In this document: one piece after another, positions 20,960 to 33,042 of the stretch
Layout: every line of letters begins with the position of its first letter
Numbering within the stretch: position 1 is the first letter of the stretch
The notes under the pieces: model-generated
Database searches by the model: none
What the model saw: only the letters and a program-made list of their open reading frames with translations
Told to the model about the DNA's origin: nothing
Source: Selaginella moellendorffii
Lineage: Eukaryota; Streptophyta; Lycopodiopsida; Selaginellales; Selaginellaceae
Length of the DNA stretch: 64,000 nt
Direction: 5' to 3'
Assembly (NCBI RefSeq): GCF_000143415.4
Contig: NW_003314268.1
Span: forward strand, 936,703-1,000,702
Made by a program: the position numbers and the translations under genes

Positions 20960-22060
20960 TCATCAGTAGGACTTGGAGAGGTTCCAACAACTGCAGCGTA
21001 CCTTGGCCATCATTGAGCACAATCAGGCCACTATGGGTGGCAAGATAGAGGAGCTGGGAGAGCAGTGGCGGGTTTTGGCAGAGAAGCAAGAGCAGATGGG
21101 GTCTAGGGTCAAGGGCCGAAGAGACCCTGATCTGAAAGACATCGTGCACCAGTTTTTTTACGAAGATTGGTTACAAGATTCGAGTCCTGAGTTACCCCCA
21201 ATGGATGATCAACCTTGGTATGATGACTTGCTGGAGAAGATGAAGTTGCCACTTCCAAGGGGATACTCGGGAGGGGTCTAGGGATGGGGTCATGGTGGCA
21301 GGATCGGGAGAAGCTCAATATACCTGAGTATGATGGCACAAATGATCGATTAAGACTTCAAGATTGGATAAGGTTCCCTTTGCGTCAATCTTTTTGAAGG
21401 ATCTGGTTTCATAACTTGGAACGAGCTTGCATATTCCCAAACTGGGAACAGTTCAAAGTCTTGATCACTGACACTTTCATCTTGATCCTAGTTTTGGAGC
21501 TGCCCTTCAACAAGTTGTGCGACCTTCGCTATGACTAGCAACATCAAACTCTCTAGGCATTCAATACAGGATGGTTACGGGCCAGATATGAGGTAGTGGG
21601 AGTTTTAGACGAGATTCTGGCCTAGCGTCACATAGCAGCGCTGCCTTCATCAATGGCAGGTGATGTTGCTCAAACCAAGCCAGTTTCTGTGTGTCAGGCA
21701 ATGGTGGCAGCATTGAATGCAGACCAGCGGTTTCATGAATGGGAGTCTCGATTGCGTCGTCCTGATATAAGTAGGCCTCATTGTCAGGATTTTCCAGCTG
21801 CATCACCAACTCCAACGCCGACAATGTTGCCGACAGTGAACAGTGATAAGGAACGCAAGCCTTGGCAAGATCTATCCACTCAAAAGCGGGCCAAACGCTC
21901 AGAGGATTTGAAGATGGGCAAATGCTTTGATTGTGAGCAGAAATGGACACGAGGCCACCATTTGGTTTGTCCATCTCGGAAGGGTGCTACAGTTCCCAAG
22001 GCAAAGGACATTTTTGCGAGGCTGCTTCTAGGGAATTTGTTCCAGTCGACATAGACATGG
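20960..22060 (+). pseudogene. Gag remnant of second gypsy element
   Basis: The frame 20973-21281 encodes a coiled-coil-like start (QLQRTLAIIEHNQATMGGKI) and an acidic part. After stops, 21653-22054 encodes a later part with a Cys/His cluster (KCFDCEQKWTRGHHLVC), a variant zinc knuckle. Several frameshifts and stops separate the pieces. Confidence 0.65.
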
Positions 22061-22189
22061 TTGATGAGGGCGAGGAGATCTTTGTTGGGAATCAGGGAAC
22101 AACAGCCCAGGCTCGGAGGACCTTGACAGCTCAGGTGGCAAGGCATTTATCTCCTACTCAGCATATTTTGGAAAGACTGGTCTGCAGTG

Positions 22190-22472
22190 CTTCCGGGTGC
22201 GGGGAACAATTAATGGCAGAGTGGCATTCGGCCTGGTTGACTTTGGCGCCTCACACACGTTTGTGAATCGGTGGAGTTTATCACAATTGAAGCTCCTCCC
22301 GTTGCACACCAACAGTCTTTTGAATGTTGAGATTGCAGATGGAGGGATGGTGAAATCATCTCAAGTGGTGGATTGTGCATTTGTGGTTGGGGAGTACACA
22401 GTGAAGGGTTGGTTTCATGTGTTGGATATGGGCACAGTGGATGTAGTCATCGGGGTGGAGACTCTCCAGTAG
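22190..22472 (+). pseudogene. Protease remnant of second gypsy element
   Basis: The frame reads GLVDFGASHTFVN, where the aspartic-protease motif DTGAS has become DFGAS. It goes on to VVIGVETLQ, corresponding to the usual ILGMDWL end. It ends in TAG. Confidence 0.75.
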
Positions 22473-22766
22473 CTTGGGGATATCATGGTGAACTTCCAAG
22501 AGCAACACCTCAGCTTCAATAACAATGGCAAGAGGGTCACTTGGGCTGGTATTGAGGTTCCCCAGGAATTCCCAATGGTGTCTTATGCCCAGTGTGCTTG
22601 GATGTGCCGGAAGGGCACAATTGTCGTACCTGTTGAAGCTGGAGACCAAACAGGAGGGTTGCAAAAGGCTAAGAGAGATGAGGCAATGCAGTGCAGAGTG
22701 GCTGCTAGCAAGAATTCAGTTGCTCAGTAGGAGGAGTTTCATGAGCTTCAATAAGATATTCTCAGG

Positions 22767-23518
22767 TTGACAATTCCAAGGGATTTTCGTAAGGTTCTCC
22801 TCCGTCATCTACCAGTTTTCAACCACCAAATTTCCTTGTTGGTGTCATCTAGAACAGGTGTGGAACATTCCATCATCCTAGAGGGCAACTCCATTCCAGT
22901 TACTTGTCCATTTTTGAGATTATCATGGGAGGAACGTCAAGAGGTTGACAGGATGATAAATGAGCTTCTCCAGCAAGGACTAATAGAGCTGAGTTCTAGT
23001 CCATTTGCTGCACCCATTTTTCTGGTTTTGAAAAAAGATGGCAGTTGGCGACTGTGTGTGGACTATAGAGCACTGAACAGAATCACAATTAAAAACAGGT
23101 TTCCTATCCCGAGGGTGGAGGAATTGATGGATGAGCTTGGGGGAGCCTGTTTCTTCACAAAGCTGGATTTGAGATCAGGATATTATCAAATCGATATGGT
23201 GGAACGTGATCGTCACAAAACTGCATTCAAGACACACAGGGGTCTTTTCTAGTTTAAGGTGATGCCCTTTGGGCTCACAAATGCACAGGCCACATTTCAA
23301 GCTGCCATGAACAAGGTGTTGGGAAGGTTCTTGCTCAACTTTGTGGTGGTGTTCTTTGATGACATCTTGATCTTCAGCCGAACTTGGAAGCTGCACCTCA
23401 GTCATGTGGAACAAGTCTTGCAAGCGTTGGAGGAAGCAAGAGTAGTGTGCAAGCTCGCAAAGTGTTCTTTTGGTGCTGTGGAAGTGGACAACCTGGGATT
23501 TGGGAGGTGGCAAAGGGC
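22767..23518 (+). pseudogene. Reverse transcriptase remnant of second gypsy element
   Basis: RT motifs in order: DGSWRLCVDYRALN, FFTKLDLRSGYYQI, an in-frame TAG near 23250 where the YEF/FEF motif should be, then VMPFGLTNAQATFQ and VFFDDIL (YxDD variant). It runs to about VDNLGF, where an internal deletion joins it to the 3' LTR end. The protein is thus cut before RNase H and cannot function. Confidence 0.85.
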
Positions 23519-23540
23519 TGGATTCACATCCTAACACAGG

Positions 23541-24250
23541 TACTCCACTTGGATAGACTCCTAGATTTGTATGATCTAGCAAGCTGACAGACTGTGTAGC
23601 CATTCCTCCAGAGACTGATGATGCTTGAACATATCCAGAACGATTTGGCAACTTGGCTTGCTTAAACTATGATGCCAAAGTGATTGCTCTGTCAAGATCA
23701 GCTAGTTCATGGCATCACACATAGCTCGTCACTCACTCGTTGACAGAATCCTGTAAGGCTAAAAAGCATTTAAAAATGCAATCTTCAAATCATCCCAAGT
23801 GAAAGTTGCTCTTGCCACCACTGCTGCATACCACTCTGCAGGAACATCCTTCAACATCACTGGAAAAATTCTTTGCCACAAAGTTTGCTCACTATTTGCT
23901 GTGCTCATGTTCTCAAATGTGGTGACATGCTCTTCAAGGTCACCAAATGTCACATATGTGGGATACTTCATCCAGCTAGCAACTGCTAGTGGTGGTATTG
24001 CTGTCATCATGATAACTGATTGCTGCTGTTGGTGTTGTGGTGAACTTTGGTAAATTCCCCACTCTTCTTCCTCGGTCTGCCGACTTTTGTGGTGTTTTTT
24101 CTGAAGAAGACTCTGAATCATTTTGCTGGCACTTCTTAAATCTTGCTTCTCTATCTTTTGTCTGTTTTTCTGATTTCTCCCTTCTAAGAATATTCTCTAT
24201 GGCTTTTTCTACTTGTTCTTGTTGTCGTCTCTGGCCATGCATGCACAAGC
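23541..24250 (-). pseudogene. Minus-strand retroelement gag remnant, proximal part
   Basis: The frame 24121-23759 contains FGDLEEHVTTFENM, then WQRIFPVMLKDVPAEWYAAV and TWDDLKIAFLNAF, a typical gag capsid domain. An upstream piece in another frame (24248-23976) is a charged coiled coil. Beyond 23760 stops appear, and the gag is interrupted by the insertion at 23536. Its continuation lies at 20400-20060. Confidence 0.7.
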
Positions 24251-24279
24251 TACTACTTTACAGCTGAAGTCTGGCCTTC

Positions 24280-25369
24280 CATGCTCAGCTTCAATGCTCA
24301 TGAACACAGCTCCTGACTAACACACCAAACAAGACAACTAGAATTAATTAAATACTCCAAAAGCTGCATAGGAACAAAAGCTTCTATTCCTCTAACAATT
24401 CAGCCAAGACTTAGGCTAGCAGCCTAATCCACTCTTGCCTATAGTGCAGGAACATTGTACTCACTCCCTGCTCACCGAATAACCTTGCTTGCTCTGCACG
24501 TCACTGCACTCAAATACACTGCATCACCACATCGTCTCTACATTGTAATCCATTGTTTTGCCTCTTTGACTCATGCCAAGCTCCACTTGTCATTCTCCTC
24601 CCGTCCCTAACTTTTCTTAACTTCCTTTCCTCTTGTCACGAACTCTTGGAATATCCTTCTTTTGAATATTCTCTAGAATCTTGACACTTCTCCACTTCAA
24701 CTCTCAAAAAACAGAAGAAAGTGCCAATGTTTTATCACTGACAAATAGAAGGTCATGTCATCCATTGTGCCTTATGATGTCCAAATCCAAGGTTGAACTC
24801 AAGTGGCAAAGCCAACTTAGATTTCATAAAGACTCTCCAATATATGTGAAGAAAACCTGAAGTTGTCTCATGAGCTAAAAGGTAAATACCTTTTAGCAAA
24901 TTTGTTAAAATAAATAAAACGATAGACAACTTGCCTATTTAGAATTGTATCTTTCATAGCAGTGGGGATGTGAGGTAGACAGAACATGATAAACTTTTTT
25001 AGCTACTGAGTTTTGATTAACTTTAATTTTCTCACTAGATTTTTCAGCCATCATCCATTTGAAGAAGTTGGTAGAACCTTGTAAATTTCTTGAACAACAT
25101 CATTGAGAAAGTCTGTGAAAATGGAATAAGTAGGCAAAGAAGATATAGAAAGAATAAAGTTTATAATAGACTTTATAAAGTTTTTTTGTGAAGTTTCATG
25201 AGATGGTGCATGATATTGTTGACCATGTTTAGCTGGAGATCAAAGCATTATAAGTCATTAAAGAGCCCTTACTTGATAATTACTGGATAAAAAAGCCCTT
25301 CCTATTTATTCCTTAAGATTCTAAAGATTTATAGTGATAGTATATTCTAACCCCATGCACTACAAAAAT
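24280..25369. other. Intergenic, probable leader of the minus-strand element
   Basis: No convincing gene. The first few hundred bases may be the untranslated leader of the minus-strand gag at 24250. I find no LTR pair. Confidence 0.3.
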
Positions 25370-25560
25370 AAACACTATTTAATTATTACAGCTACAATCT
25401 CATTTCTTTGTTTTTTCTGTTTAGTAAACTCACGCTGTAGGTTAGAAAGTTGTTTGAGCTCAATTAGTATATACTAATACTTAGTTCTATAGCCAGTTTG
25501 ATCCAAAGTCAAATATTTGAGAGACAAGATAATGTAAACATCTTTTGGGATGTATTAGGG
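25370..25560 (-). pseudogene. Strongly decayed LRR exon copy
   Basis: The sequence aligns with the LRR exon at 3257-3450 (shared ends: AGCTAC...TCTCATTTCTTTG and TGTAAACATCTT..GGGAT) but every frame is broken. It supports a left extension of the block B/C duplication, with about 1.76 kb of other sequence between it and block C. Confidence 0.45.
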
Positions 25561-26401
25561 TGGTGGTGGTAGATATACCTAGAATATACTTAAATATTCT
25601 AGGATATTCTACTATCTAAAGAGTATTATTTATTCTTTATAAAACATGTTTATAATTTATAAACCCTCCTACATACTTCCTAGTATATTCTTATTTATTC
25701 TACCATCTAATGGTTGATATGCAATAAGGTTAATCTTGATTTATAAACTATAAACATAATTATAATTATTAATCAATTGAATTATTTAATAATACTAAAT
25801 AGCAATGACACTACTATTAAGCAGATCAAATGTTGCTACGTGCAAGGCACAACAAATTATATTTCTATAGGGTGTTGCCAAGTCACAGTAGAAACCTATA
25901 ATAATAAAGAGAAGTTGCCAAACCTTTTGGATTGTCAAATCCTAACTGTCAAAGAGTCATTTTATAACCATGTCTTAGTGAATAATTGTGTTGATGAGGT
26001 TGCCAATTGCACAGGCCAAGAGAAGAAATCATGCATGTTGACTAAATTCTAAAGCATTGACATAACCTTTTGCACTTTGCCCTCTGCCATCAAGTTGTAT
26101 CCTACAGTGGAGACTCACTTGAGAGTGGTGATTCACGCTGCACCTTCTTCTCTAGGGTTATGATTTCACTGTGCAAAACACCTAATTGCAAATGCTAGGT
26201 TTGCATATCTTTGATTTTCTTGTTGGATTGCTTCTAGAGTGCCATGATTCATAGCTCCCCAATCTCTTTATTGCCACCAGCATGCTCTCATGGGATTCCA
26301 GGGTTTCTCTACAGGTGTGCAGCAGCATCATGGGTGAAAGGGTGAAGCTAAGCACCAAGATAATATCTATGCTTGAGAAAATCAATAGTGTCAAGTCGAT
26401 C
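25561..26401. other. AT-rich stretch without a supported gene
   Basis: It contains a 91-codon open frame (25777-26052) with several Cys residues, but no recognisable domain, splice context or second copy supports it. Confidence 0.3.
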
Positions 26402-26427
26402 AAGTCAATGGTGTTTCAGTTCCCACA

Positions 26428-26643
26428 ATGCTCAAGCTTGTCAAAGGGCCACTCCAAAAGGCTGGTTTCAAGCTCAAGATTGGCATGAGCGGCAGCAAGA
26501 GGAGTGGCTCACTAACTGTTCTTCTCAACCTTAAGGTCACTGGAGTGTTATGGCATCCAGAACGTTTTCGTGATGGATCAATCCTTGGTAGAATCTGCAA
26601 GCCATGGTTTGAGTTCACACTTGAGGTAACTTCCAAGGCTTAA
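26428..26643 (+). other. Unrecognised open frame, possible terminal exon
   Basis: 71 codons starting MLKLVKGPLQKAGFKLK and ending in TAA. The codon composition is less AT-rich than the surroundings and the peptide (SGSKRSGSLTVLLNLKVTG, then WHPERFRDGSILGRICKPWF) looks protein-like, with alternating hydrophobic beta-type segments. I cannot assign a family. It could be the last exon of a decayed gene, since the frame is open upstream to about 26402. No upstream exon is clear. Confidence 0.3.
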
Positions 26644-26649
26644 AGTTCA

Positions 26650-27320
26650 TGTTTATTCAAACTCTTAGGAAATGGCTAAATAATTTGATTTTCTGATGTG
26701 ATTCCAAGCTCCAAACAAAGTTATAGTGACATGTTTGTAAGTTGATTGTCAAATTGCTCACATAAATGCATGTACTGTAGACCTGGCTGTGATTAACTCA
26801 GCTTTAATCAGCTACTTAATTTAGGACCTTTCTATGATAGGGACTCTAATTTGGGGTCTAAAAACCATGTAGAATATCATCCAAACAATTTCTCTTTGCA
26901 GCAGCAAACTAAACAGATGTAGAGACAGTGAAAGTCTTAATGCTTGATAAAATGGAATGTAATTACTTTCCTTTCCCAGAATGAGTGATTCCAACTTAGG
27001 TTTTGCAAGCCTGGATACTAAAATCCTATCGATTTGATTTCCTTTGTCTTTCAAACTTTTATGTGGCTAGATCCAGACATTCATAAGCACACTTCCAGCC
27101 AAAGTGTCTTGTAGCATTGTAGGAGGTAATTGATTTTATAATGTTTAGTCTATGTGTTTGTAATGGGATTTTGTAGTTATATAGATGGCTTCTAGGATCT
27201 GATAGTTTCCTACATGTTTATGGTTACTTCCTCAAATACAACAATTGCTATTTTGATACTATTCCAACTTAATTTTTTAAAAACTATAAAGTCCAGATTG
27301 CATATTGCTAATCTATACAT
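26650..27320. other. Intergenic, nothing recognised
   Basis: AT-rich sequence before block C. No homology to the flank of block B. Confidence 0.4.
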
Positions 27321-27381
27321 TAATGTGAAATACATTTAGTTAAGGGTTAGGGCATTAAAGGCATTTTGCAAAGGGCAAGCT

Positions 27382-29043
27382 ATGGCGCGAACAGAGCAGG
27401 AGCGCTGTGGATGCGTCACAGGTTTGTGGTCTCTCTTCCGACCAAAAAAGGCACACAAGGGCGACAACAAGGTCCACCCGGAAGCCATGGACGCGGCGGC
27501 CTGGAAGCTGAAGGTCCAAGATCGTGTCTGTGAGGCTGTCTCGGGAGAAGCCGCCTTGAAGTTGAAGGAACTCAGGCGCGAGGTGAAAATCGTCTTAGAA
27601 GCGATACGACAGGAGCGAGGGCACAAGGAGCCGATCAAGCCGGAACAAGAGGAGGAGGACGAAGAGGAGAATCAAGAGAAGAAAGAGAAGAAAGCCGAGC
27701 AGGTGAGCGAGGAGGAGAAAGAAGCCGATCAGATGAAGCCGATGAAGCTGGAACAAGAGGAGGAAAACGAAGCCGAGAAGCAGCTGAAGGAGGAGGAGCA
27801 AGAGAAGAAAGCTGAGCAGCTGAGCGAGGAGGAGCAGGAGAAAGAAGCCGATGAGACGAAGGAACTCAGGCGCGAGGTGAAACAGGAGCAAGGTCACAAG
27901 GAGCAGCCGCAGCTGGAACGAGAGGAGAAGAATCAGCCGAATCAGCCGATCAAGCCAATCAAGCCGATGAAGCAAGAGCAGGAACAGGAGGAGGAGCAGC
28001 GGATGAAGCCGATGAAGCAGCAGCTGGAACAAGAGGAGGAGCAGACGATCAAGCCGATCAAGCAGCCTCTGGAACGGGAAGACGATCAAGAGAAGATGAA
28101 GCAGCAGGAGAATGACAAGCCCAAGCAGGAGGAGCAGCGACCCAAGCCAATTCTACTGCCAGCCGGGGATCGTCGTCCAGGTATGGTTCCTTTTGCTTCT
28201 CGCATTCTTCTTCTACTGTGACTCACGATGGCCTTCTGGACTTGCAGGTTCTAGGCCGAAGATGGTTCGCTTCTCTTCCTCAGCGGAGGACATTCTTCCC
28301 GACGGCACCCGACGGCGGAGTGAAACCCATCTTAGCGATGGCCGAGGGGGATATGTTGAGTTCGCGTATCTCGAAGCTTTCCACAAGGCAAACCGGTGGC
28401 TAAACCAGAGGGGAAAAACCGAGAAGAAGATCCGCAGCTTGGAAGAGGAAAAGCGCGAAGAAACAGAAGAGGAAAAGTACGAGGAAAAGTCTTGGAGTGT
28501 TAGCGCGCTCCGGATTCTGATCAGACTCACCGAGCAGCTTTACGAGGAGCTCAACGGCAAATCCAGCGACCGAGAGAGGATCAAGCGAGCGCGGAAGATG
28601 ATGAGGCTCCAGAAAATGCTGGATAGGATCCCGAGTGAGAGGAAACCGTGGAAGAAGCTTCAGTCCGGCAAGGTGGTCTTCGTGAAGGAGGCAAAAGAAC
28701 TATATGATCGTGCGGGGAGAGATTTTGTTGCCGAATTCAAGAGGAGACAGGTAAGTTTGATATACCTTCCAGATTCCAGATGGCCGTTTGCTAATAACTT
28801 CGGTGTTTGTTGTAGAGAGCTGGAGTGAATGATGAGTGTTTGTTTTGTCGGAACCATGATGGCGAGAAGATGATCGGCCGGGCTGGGGTGAACTCTAAGA
28901 CGACTAGACCCTGGATTTACCTGAGAAGAGAACACGAGCAAACTGTTCTAAGCACGTCAAAGAAACAAGAAATGAAGTTGGCTCCGAGCTCGAGAAGTTG
29001 GCTGCAAGGATTGGTCAACTGGAGGCTAGTGCTCGGACTCTAG
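27382..29043 (+). CDS. Glu/Lys/Gln-rich charged protein, family copy C
   Basis: Predicted exons 27382-28180, 28248-28750 and 28816-29043 give about 509 residues. Splice sites and exon 2 and 3 lengths are the same as in copy B. The N terminus (MARTEQERCGCVTGLWSLF) and the conserved exon-2 region are kept. By eye exon 2 differs from copy B at about six of 503 bases, while exon 1 differs by in-frame deletions in the Glu/Lys repeat region. All changes keep the frame, which argues for recent duplication or constraint. Function unknown; probably a soluble coiled-coil or disordered protein. The gene sits convergent with gene X. Confidence 0.6.
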
Positions 29044-30900
29044 CATCGGAGAAGCTAACTCTCAAGAGTCAAATCCAGAAGTTGGATCTCCAAGCAAGTT
29101 GAGCAGTGGCCACTAAAGCTATAGATCAGTTAAGTCGAGAGAAGATCGACCTTCTCGAGGATTCGACTCCAAAGTTTCACAGCTGTCCAAGACGTGAAAG
29201 CAGCGGGTGACAACCGTGTCTCGGGGCTCCAGGCTGAGAAGTCCATCACACTTCGGGCGTCTAAACAGGCCAGCGACCAGCCTCCACACTCTTCTAAGTC
29301 AAGAGAAGATCAATGGATCAAGTTGAACTACACTCTACAGTGTCTGGAGCAAGCAGAGATCTATCTTATCAGCTTTCCAGTGGACGGAGATGATTCAGGA
29401 GTGCCTGCTGCGGTAAGGCTGTTCATGATAGTAGTGAGGAACGACGTAAACCAGTGTCAGATGGCTGCAAGATGGCGAGAAGACGATATAGCTGAGGCTG
29501 CTCGTGACTGGGGTTTCGGATGGCTGCGGAGACTATAAGACAGACTACGCTAGACGTTCTCTGTCATCTGGTGGAATGAGGGAAGTGTTCGGACAGGAGT
29601 TCTTGAAGGAGAAGCCCCAGGGGATAATGGCTGACGGAGTCGAATCCGTTGCACGAGGTGGAGCTCTCGGCGAGAGCACGTCGAAAAGAGGATGGCGGAG
29701 TTTGGAAGTGCAAAGGCGAGGCTGGAGAAGCAAGTAACTGGCAGCTGATGGAGAGGATCACGGGACTCGAGGGGCTGGAGGAGAGAGAGACGTGCCAGAT
29801 GCAAAGCAAAGCTTTGGGCGAGGAGCTCCGAAGGATGAAGAAGACAAGCCGAGGAGAACCGATGAGAGAGCACATGGAGCGCCGAGCTCCAGAGGTTTGG
29901 CGGATTAGATGGACGCTACATGCGACAAGAAGGAGCATCTGGCTTCGCAGGAAGCTGTACAGCGAGATGAAGGAAAAGATGAGATGCCAAGACGGATCAA
30001 GACAAAGCTCTCTAGTTGACGGAAACGGGACGAGAGCTTCAATGCTGTCCAGGATCGCTCTTACAGGTGCTTGGATGATAGAAGATGATGATGGCAAGAT
30101 GATCTCGAACTCGAAGAAACTGCTTGTGGCGGTGGAGCCAGAGGTTCAGCTTCACAAAGACTGAAAAAGGCTGATGTTCGCCTCTGACATGCGGAGACTA
30201 CAAGAGCTGGAGCGAACTTTAAGATGAAGCAACAGTCATAAAGACAGAAGATCGGACGAGTTTCATGGAACGTGGAAGCTGGTGCAAAGCGATTCAGAGG
30301 TTCAATGGCCACCTTTACAATCCCCATGCTGGACTGAGGGTATGTAAAGTCATTCGTTTTTTCCTCTTCCATTAATTTCATCTGTGTTGTTAAACAGAAG
30401 AAGCAAGCTGCAGCGACACACAAATTGTGATGGTAGCTCCTTTAGTATCAGCAACAAATCCTATGGTATTTTTTTTTTCGTTTTTTAATTTTCTCCTCTG
30501 GTGGAATATCTTCTGAGCTCCAACTTGGTCCAGATCGTAGGAGGCCGTCTCTTCGAGACTAAATAAATAAAACATCTCAGAGACTACGCTAAGGAGCTGC
30601 TTATTCTGGCCAACTTGTGAGTATAACCTTGAGAGATTATTTTTCTTTTCTATTTGGAAAATAGTCTGACTGCCAACTTGGTCCAGATCATAGGAGGCCG
30701 CCAGAAGAATATGTAAATGAGGGTGGAGCTGGACTTGAAGCAGCGAAAGATAAAACCAGCGTCAGAGATCATAAGAATCGAGCAAGTGGGAATGGAAAAC
30801 TGTAAGATGATTTTAAAACTTGGAGAGAAAGGGAGCAGGCTGAAACAGCTAAGAGCGAGCAGCAAAGATTGAGCAGCTTAAAGACGAAAAATTTCTTAAA
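29044..30900 (+). pseudogene. Decayed coiled-coil 3' part of family copy C
   Basis: Matches 5243-7300 with small indels. A 171-codon frame (29649-30164) remains open but is not the frame of the coiled-coil pieces, so I do not call it a gene. Confidence 0.45.
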
Positions 30901-31167
30901 CCAAGCAGGGACAGCAGGTTGAAAAATCGAGTTTTAAGTTCGCCCAGCGGAGCAGGGGCAGCAGCTTCAAAAAGAAAAGTGGAAGCAGCTACAGAGCAGT
31001 GACAAGTTTGATCGAGCAGCAGAATAGTTCAGACTCGTGATAGTGTTTTTCATATCATTTTCTTTGATTTAGCTGTAAAAACGATGATTTAATGTTCAAA
31101 TTTATAATGTTTCAATCTCTGAAAGGTCCGACTTTGATCCTAGCAACAAGATGATACCTAGAGCACG

Positions 31168-31353
31168 CTAGGGCTTGGCGGCGCGGCCGCTTGGCAAGGC
31201 ATCCCCCGAAAAACTCCCGAACTTTACCATGTAGGCCGAGTATTTGCAATCTGTAGACTTGTCTCTAACATCGTGGATCTTCTTGTACGTTTGCAAGGAT
31301 TCCTGATCAGTTTGTCCCCGTAACTTGATTAGAAAATGGAAAAACAAATCCAG
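31168..31353 (-). CDS. Terminal exon of convergent gene X (block C)
   Basis: After an acceptor (TTTTCCTCAG) the minus strand reads 61 residues and TAG: LDLFFHFLIKLRGQTDQ, then SAYMVKFGSFSGDALPSGRAAKP. Further upstream minus-strand pieces that may be exons are VELLNSQWIEDRSF (about 31470-31430), KSNTFAITIV (about 31690-31650) and NNFDCLEGGGQAFSSAYDL (about 31850-31780). The whole model is uncertain, and the upstream pieces need frameshifts or unseen introns. No family recognised. It is better preserved than the block B copy. Listed as a partial CDS because no break is seen in this exon. Confidence 0.4.
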   Translation of the reverse strand: MDLFFHFLIKLRGQTDQESLQTYKKIHDVRDKSTDCKYSAYMVKFGSFSGDALPSGRAAKP

Positions 31354-33042
31354 CTGAGGAAAATAAGATCTTACATAGTTTGCTCCAGAGATTACCATCA
31401 CATAGCATGTAAATTTGAACCGACCCGACCAAATGAACGATCTTCAATCCACTGGGAGTTTAGCAACTCCACCTGTGAAATAAAAAGAACGAAACAAGAA
31501 AAAACAATGATGCGAGTCATACTATTAACAAGAACCTCCAGTGGTTCTGGGAAAAAGCAAAATCAAATGAGACTAGAAGAATTCCAAAGCCTTTGAAGAC
31601 GTGCACGTTGATAAAGGACGCTTTGCCTTAAATCTCCTGCTGGACTGTGGGGTAACAATGGTGATAGCGAAGGTGTTCGACTTTCTAGGCACCCAGGCAC
31701 ACGACACCACGACACCACGACACCACGTTAGAGCAAGAACTCATGTACGCACCTGTATAAAGCCATTTGACTTGGTCTACAAGGTCATAAGCGGATGAAA
31801 AGGCTTGCCCACCTCCTTCCAGACAGTCAAAGTTGTTACCATTGTATGGGAAAAAAACTAAATTTCTGCACGTTGCCACCAATCAAACTTGTAAGATTGC
31901 TGTACGTGAGCATCAAAGAAAGCTTCAAATTGTAAATGAGAGTCTAAAGGCCATTGCATTTGTAACAATTGGTGAGAGACTTGCCTTCACCTCTGCAATT
32001 TCTTGCACTTAGTTTGATAGATAGATCAGCATTGCAACTTTTTACAGCCTCCACACACAAGCACTCTTTTAGATACTCTTGTATAAGCAGAAAATTATAA
32101 ATAAAAGTTCCTACTAAATACTGATTAAATTGAAGAAATTTGATTATTAATTGATTCGTTTTACTCTTTACATTTGGCCTTTGACATTTTCCTTTATTTA
32201 GTTATTATGTTGCAAGTTTATATTTTTATGGGTTCTTAAAATCTATGAAATCAAGAATGCTAATATCTAAAGCAAGTTTATATTGGTAATAAAGTTTTAT
32301 TAGTTTCACTATTTTATGTTTTTTTGAGAAAATATTATAGAGCAATCTATATTTAGTTACACACACACACAATATAAAGGTATTCTTAAAGCATAACACC
32401 AGACTGGTATACAACTACCAAATGTTTTACAATTGCATTAGCTGATAATAATATATATTTTATCTAGAAATATTAAACTAATGATATTTTAAAATTCTCA
32501 ACATACCAATTAATGTTAAAAACTTTATAGTAATTGTTACAATAAAAGTAATAAATTTTTTCATATTTTAAATAAATAAAAATGGATTTAAAAGTAGATT
32601 AAAGATATGGTTTTTGTATTCTTCAATAAATCATGGTATTTGAATAGGATATTTATGTGAAGCAAAAACTCCAACAACACCAACATAAATAAGTACAAAG
32701 AAGCACTACTGCCTAAGGATTAAAACTTCCCTACTATGATGTTAATTATCATGGCTATGTAGAGGTTTGTCCTCCTTAATACTGACATTATCAGCAATGC
32801 CAATATTATTTTCCATCACAACACTCACTCAATTATTCTTTACTTTTCCTAAGGCCTTCTTTTGTATTTTCTCTCCCTTTCCTATCAATATTACTATTGT
32901 CCTTTGATCCTTTATGGTGGAAAACTACCCAAGGGATCAAAGAAAAGTTAGATTAACATTGCTGATTGAAATGTTTGGGAAAGTAAGAAAATCAAAGCTT
33001 TTGTGTTTTTTATTGCTTCCTTGTTCTTCATATTTCAACTAT

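Larger units (their letters stand above)
20402..23536 (+). mobile_element. Truncated Ty3/gypsy element with intact target duplication
   Basis: A 181-bp LTR (20402-20582, TGTTATGAG...CCTAACA) is followed by the initiator-Met primer site TGGTATCAGAGC (20585-20596). Gag remnants, a protease frame and an RT frame follow. The element ends with only the last 18 bp of its 3' LTR (23519-23536). CAGGT flanks both ends (20397-20401 and 23537-23541), so this is the real insertion. RNase H, integrase and most of the 3' LTR were lost by one internal deletion. Confidence 0.9.
27322..32580 (+). repeat. Segmental duplication block C (left half)
   Basis: Collinear with 3484-8748: same gene pair in the same orientation. 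At 32580 the sequence continues directly into the part that in block B lies beyond 15350. Block C is therefore uninterrupted where block B has the gypsy-bearing insertion. Confidence 0.85.

Noticed and set aside
25777-26052. 91-codon Cys-containing frame
   Set aside because: No domain, no second copy, no splice or promoter support in AT-rich DNA.
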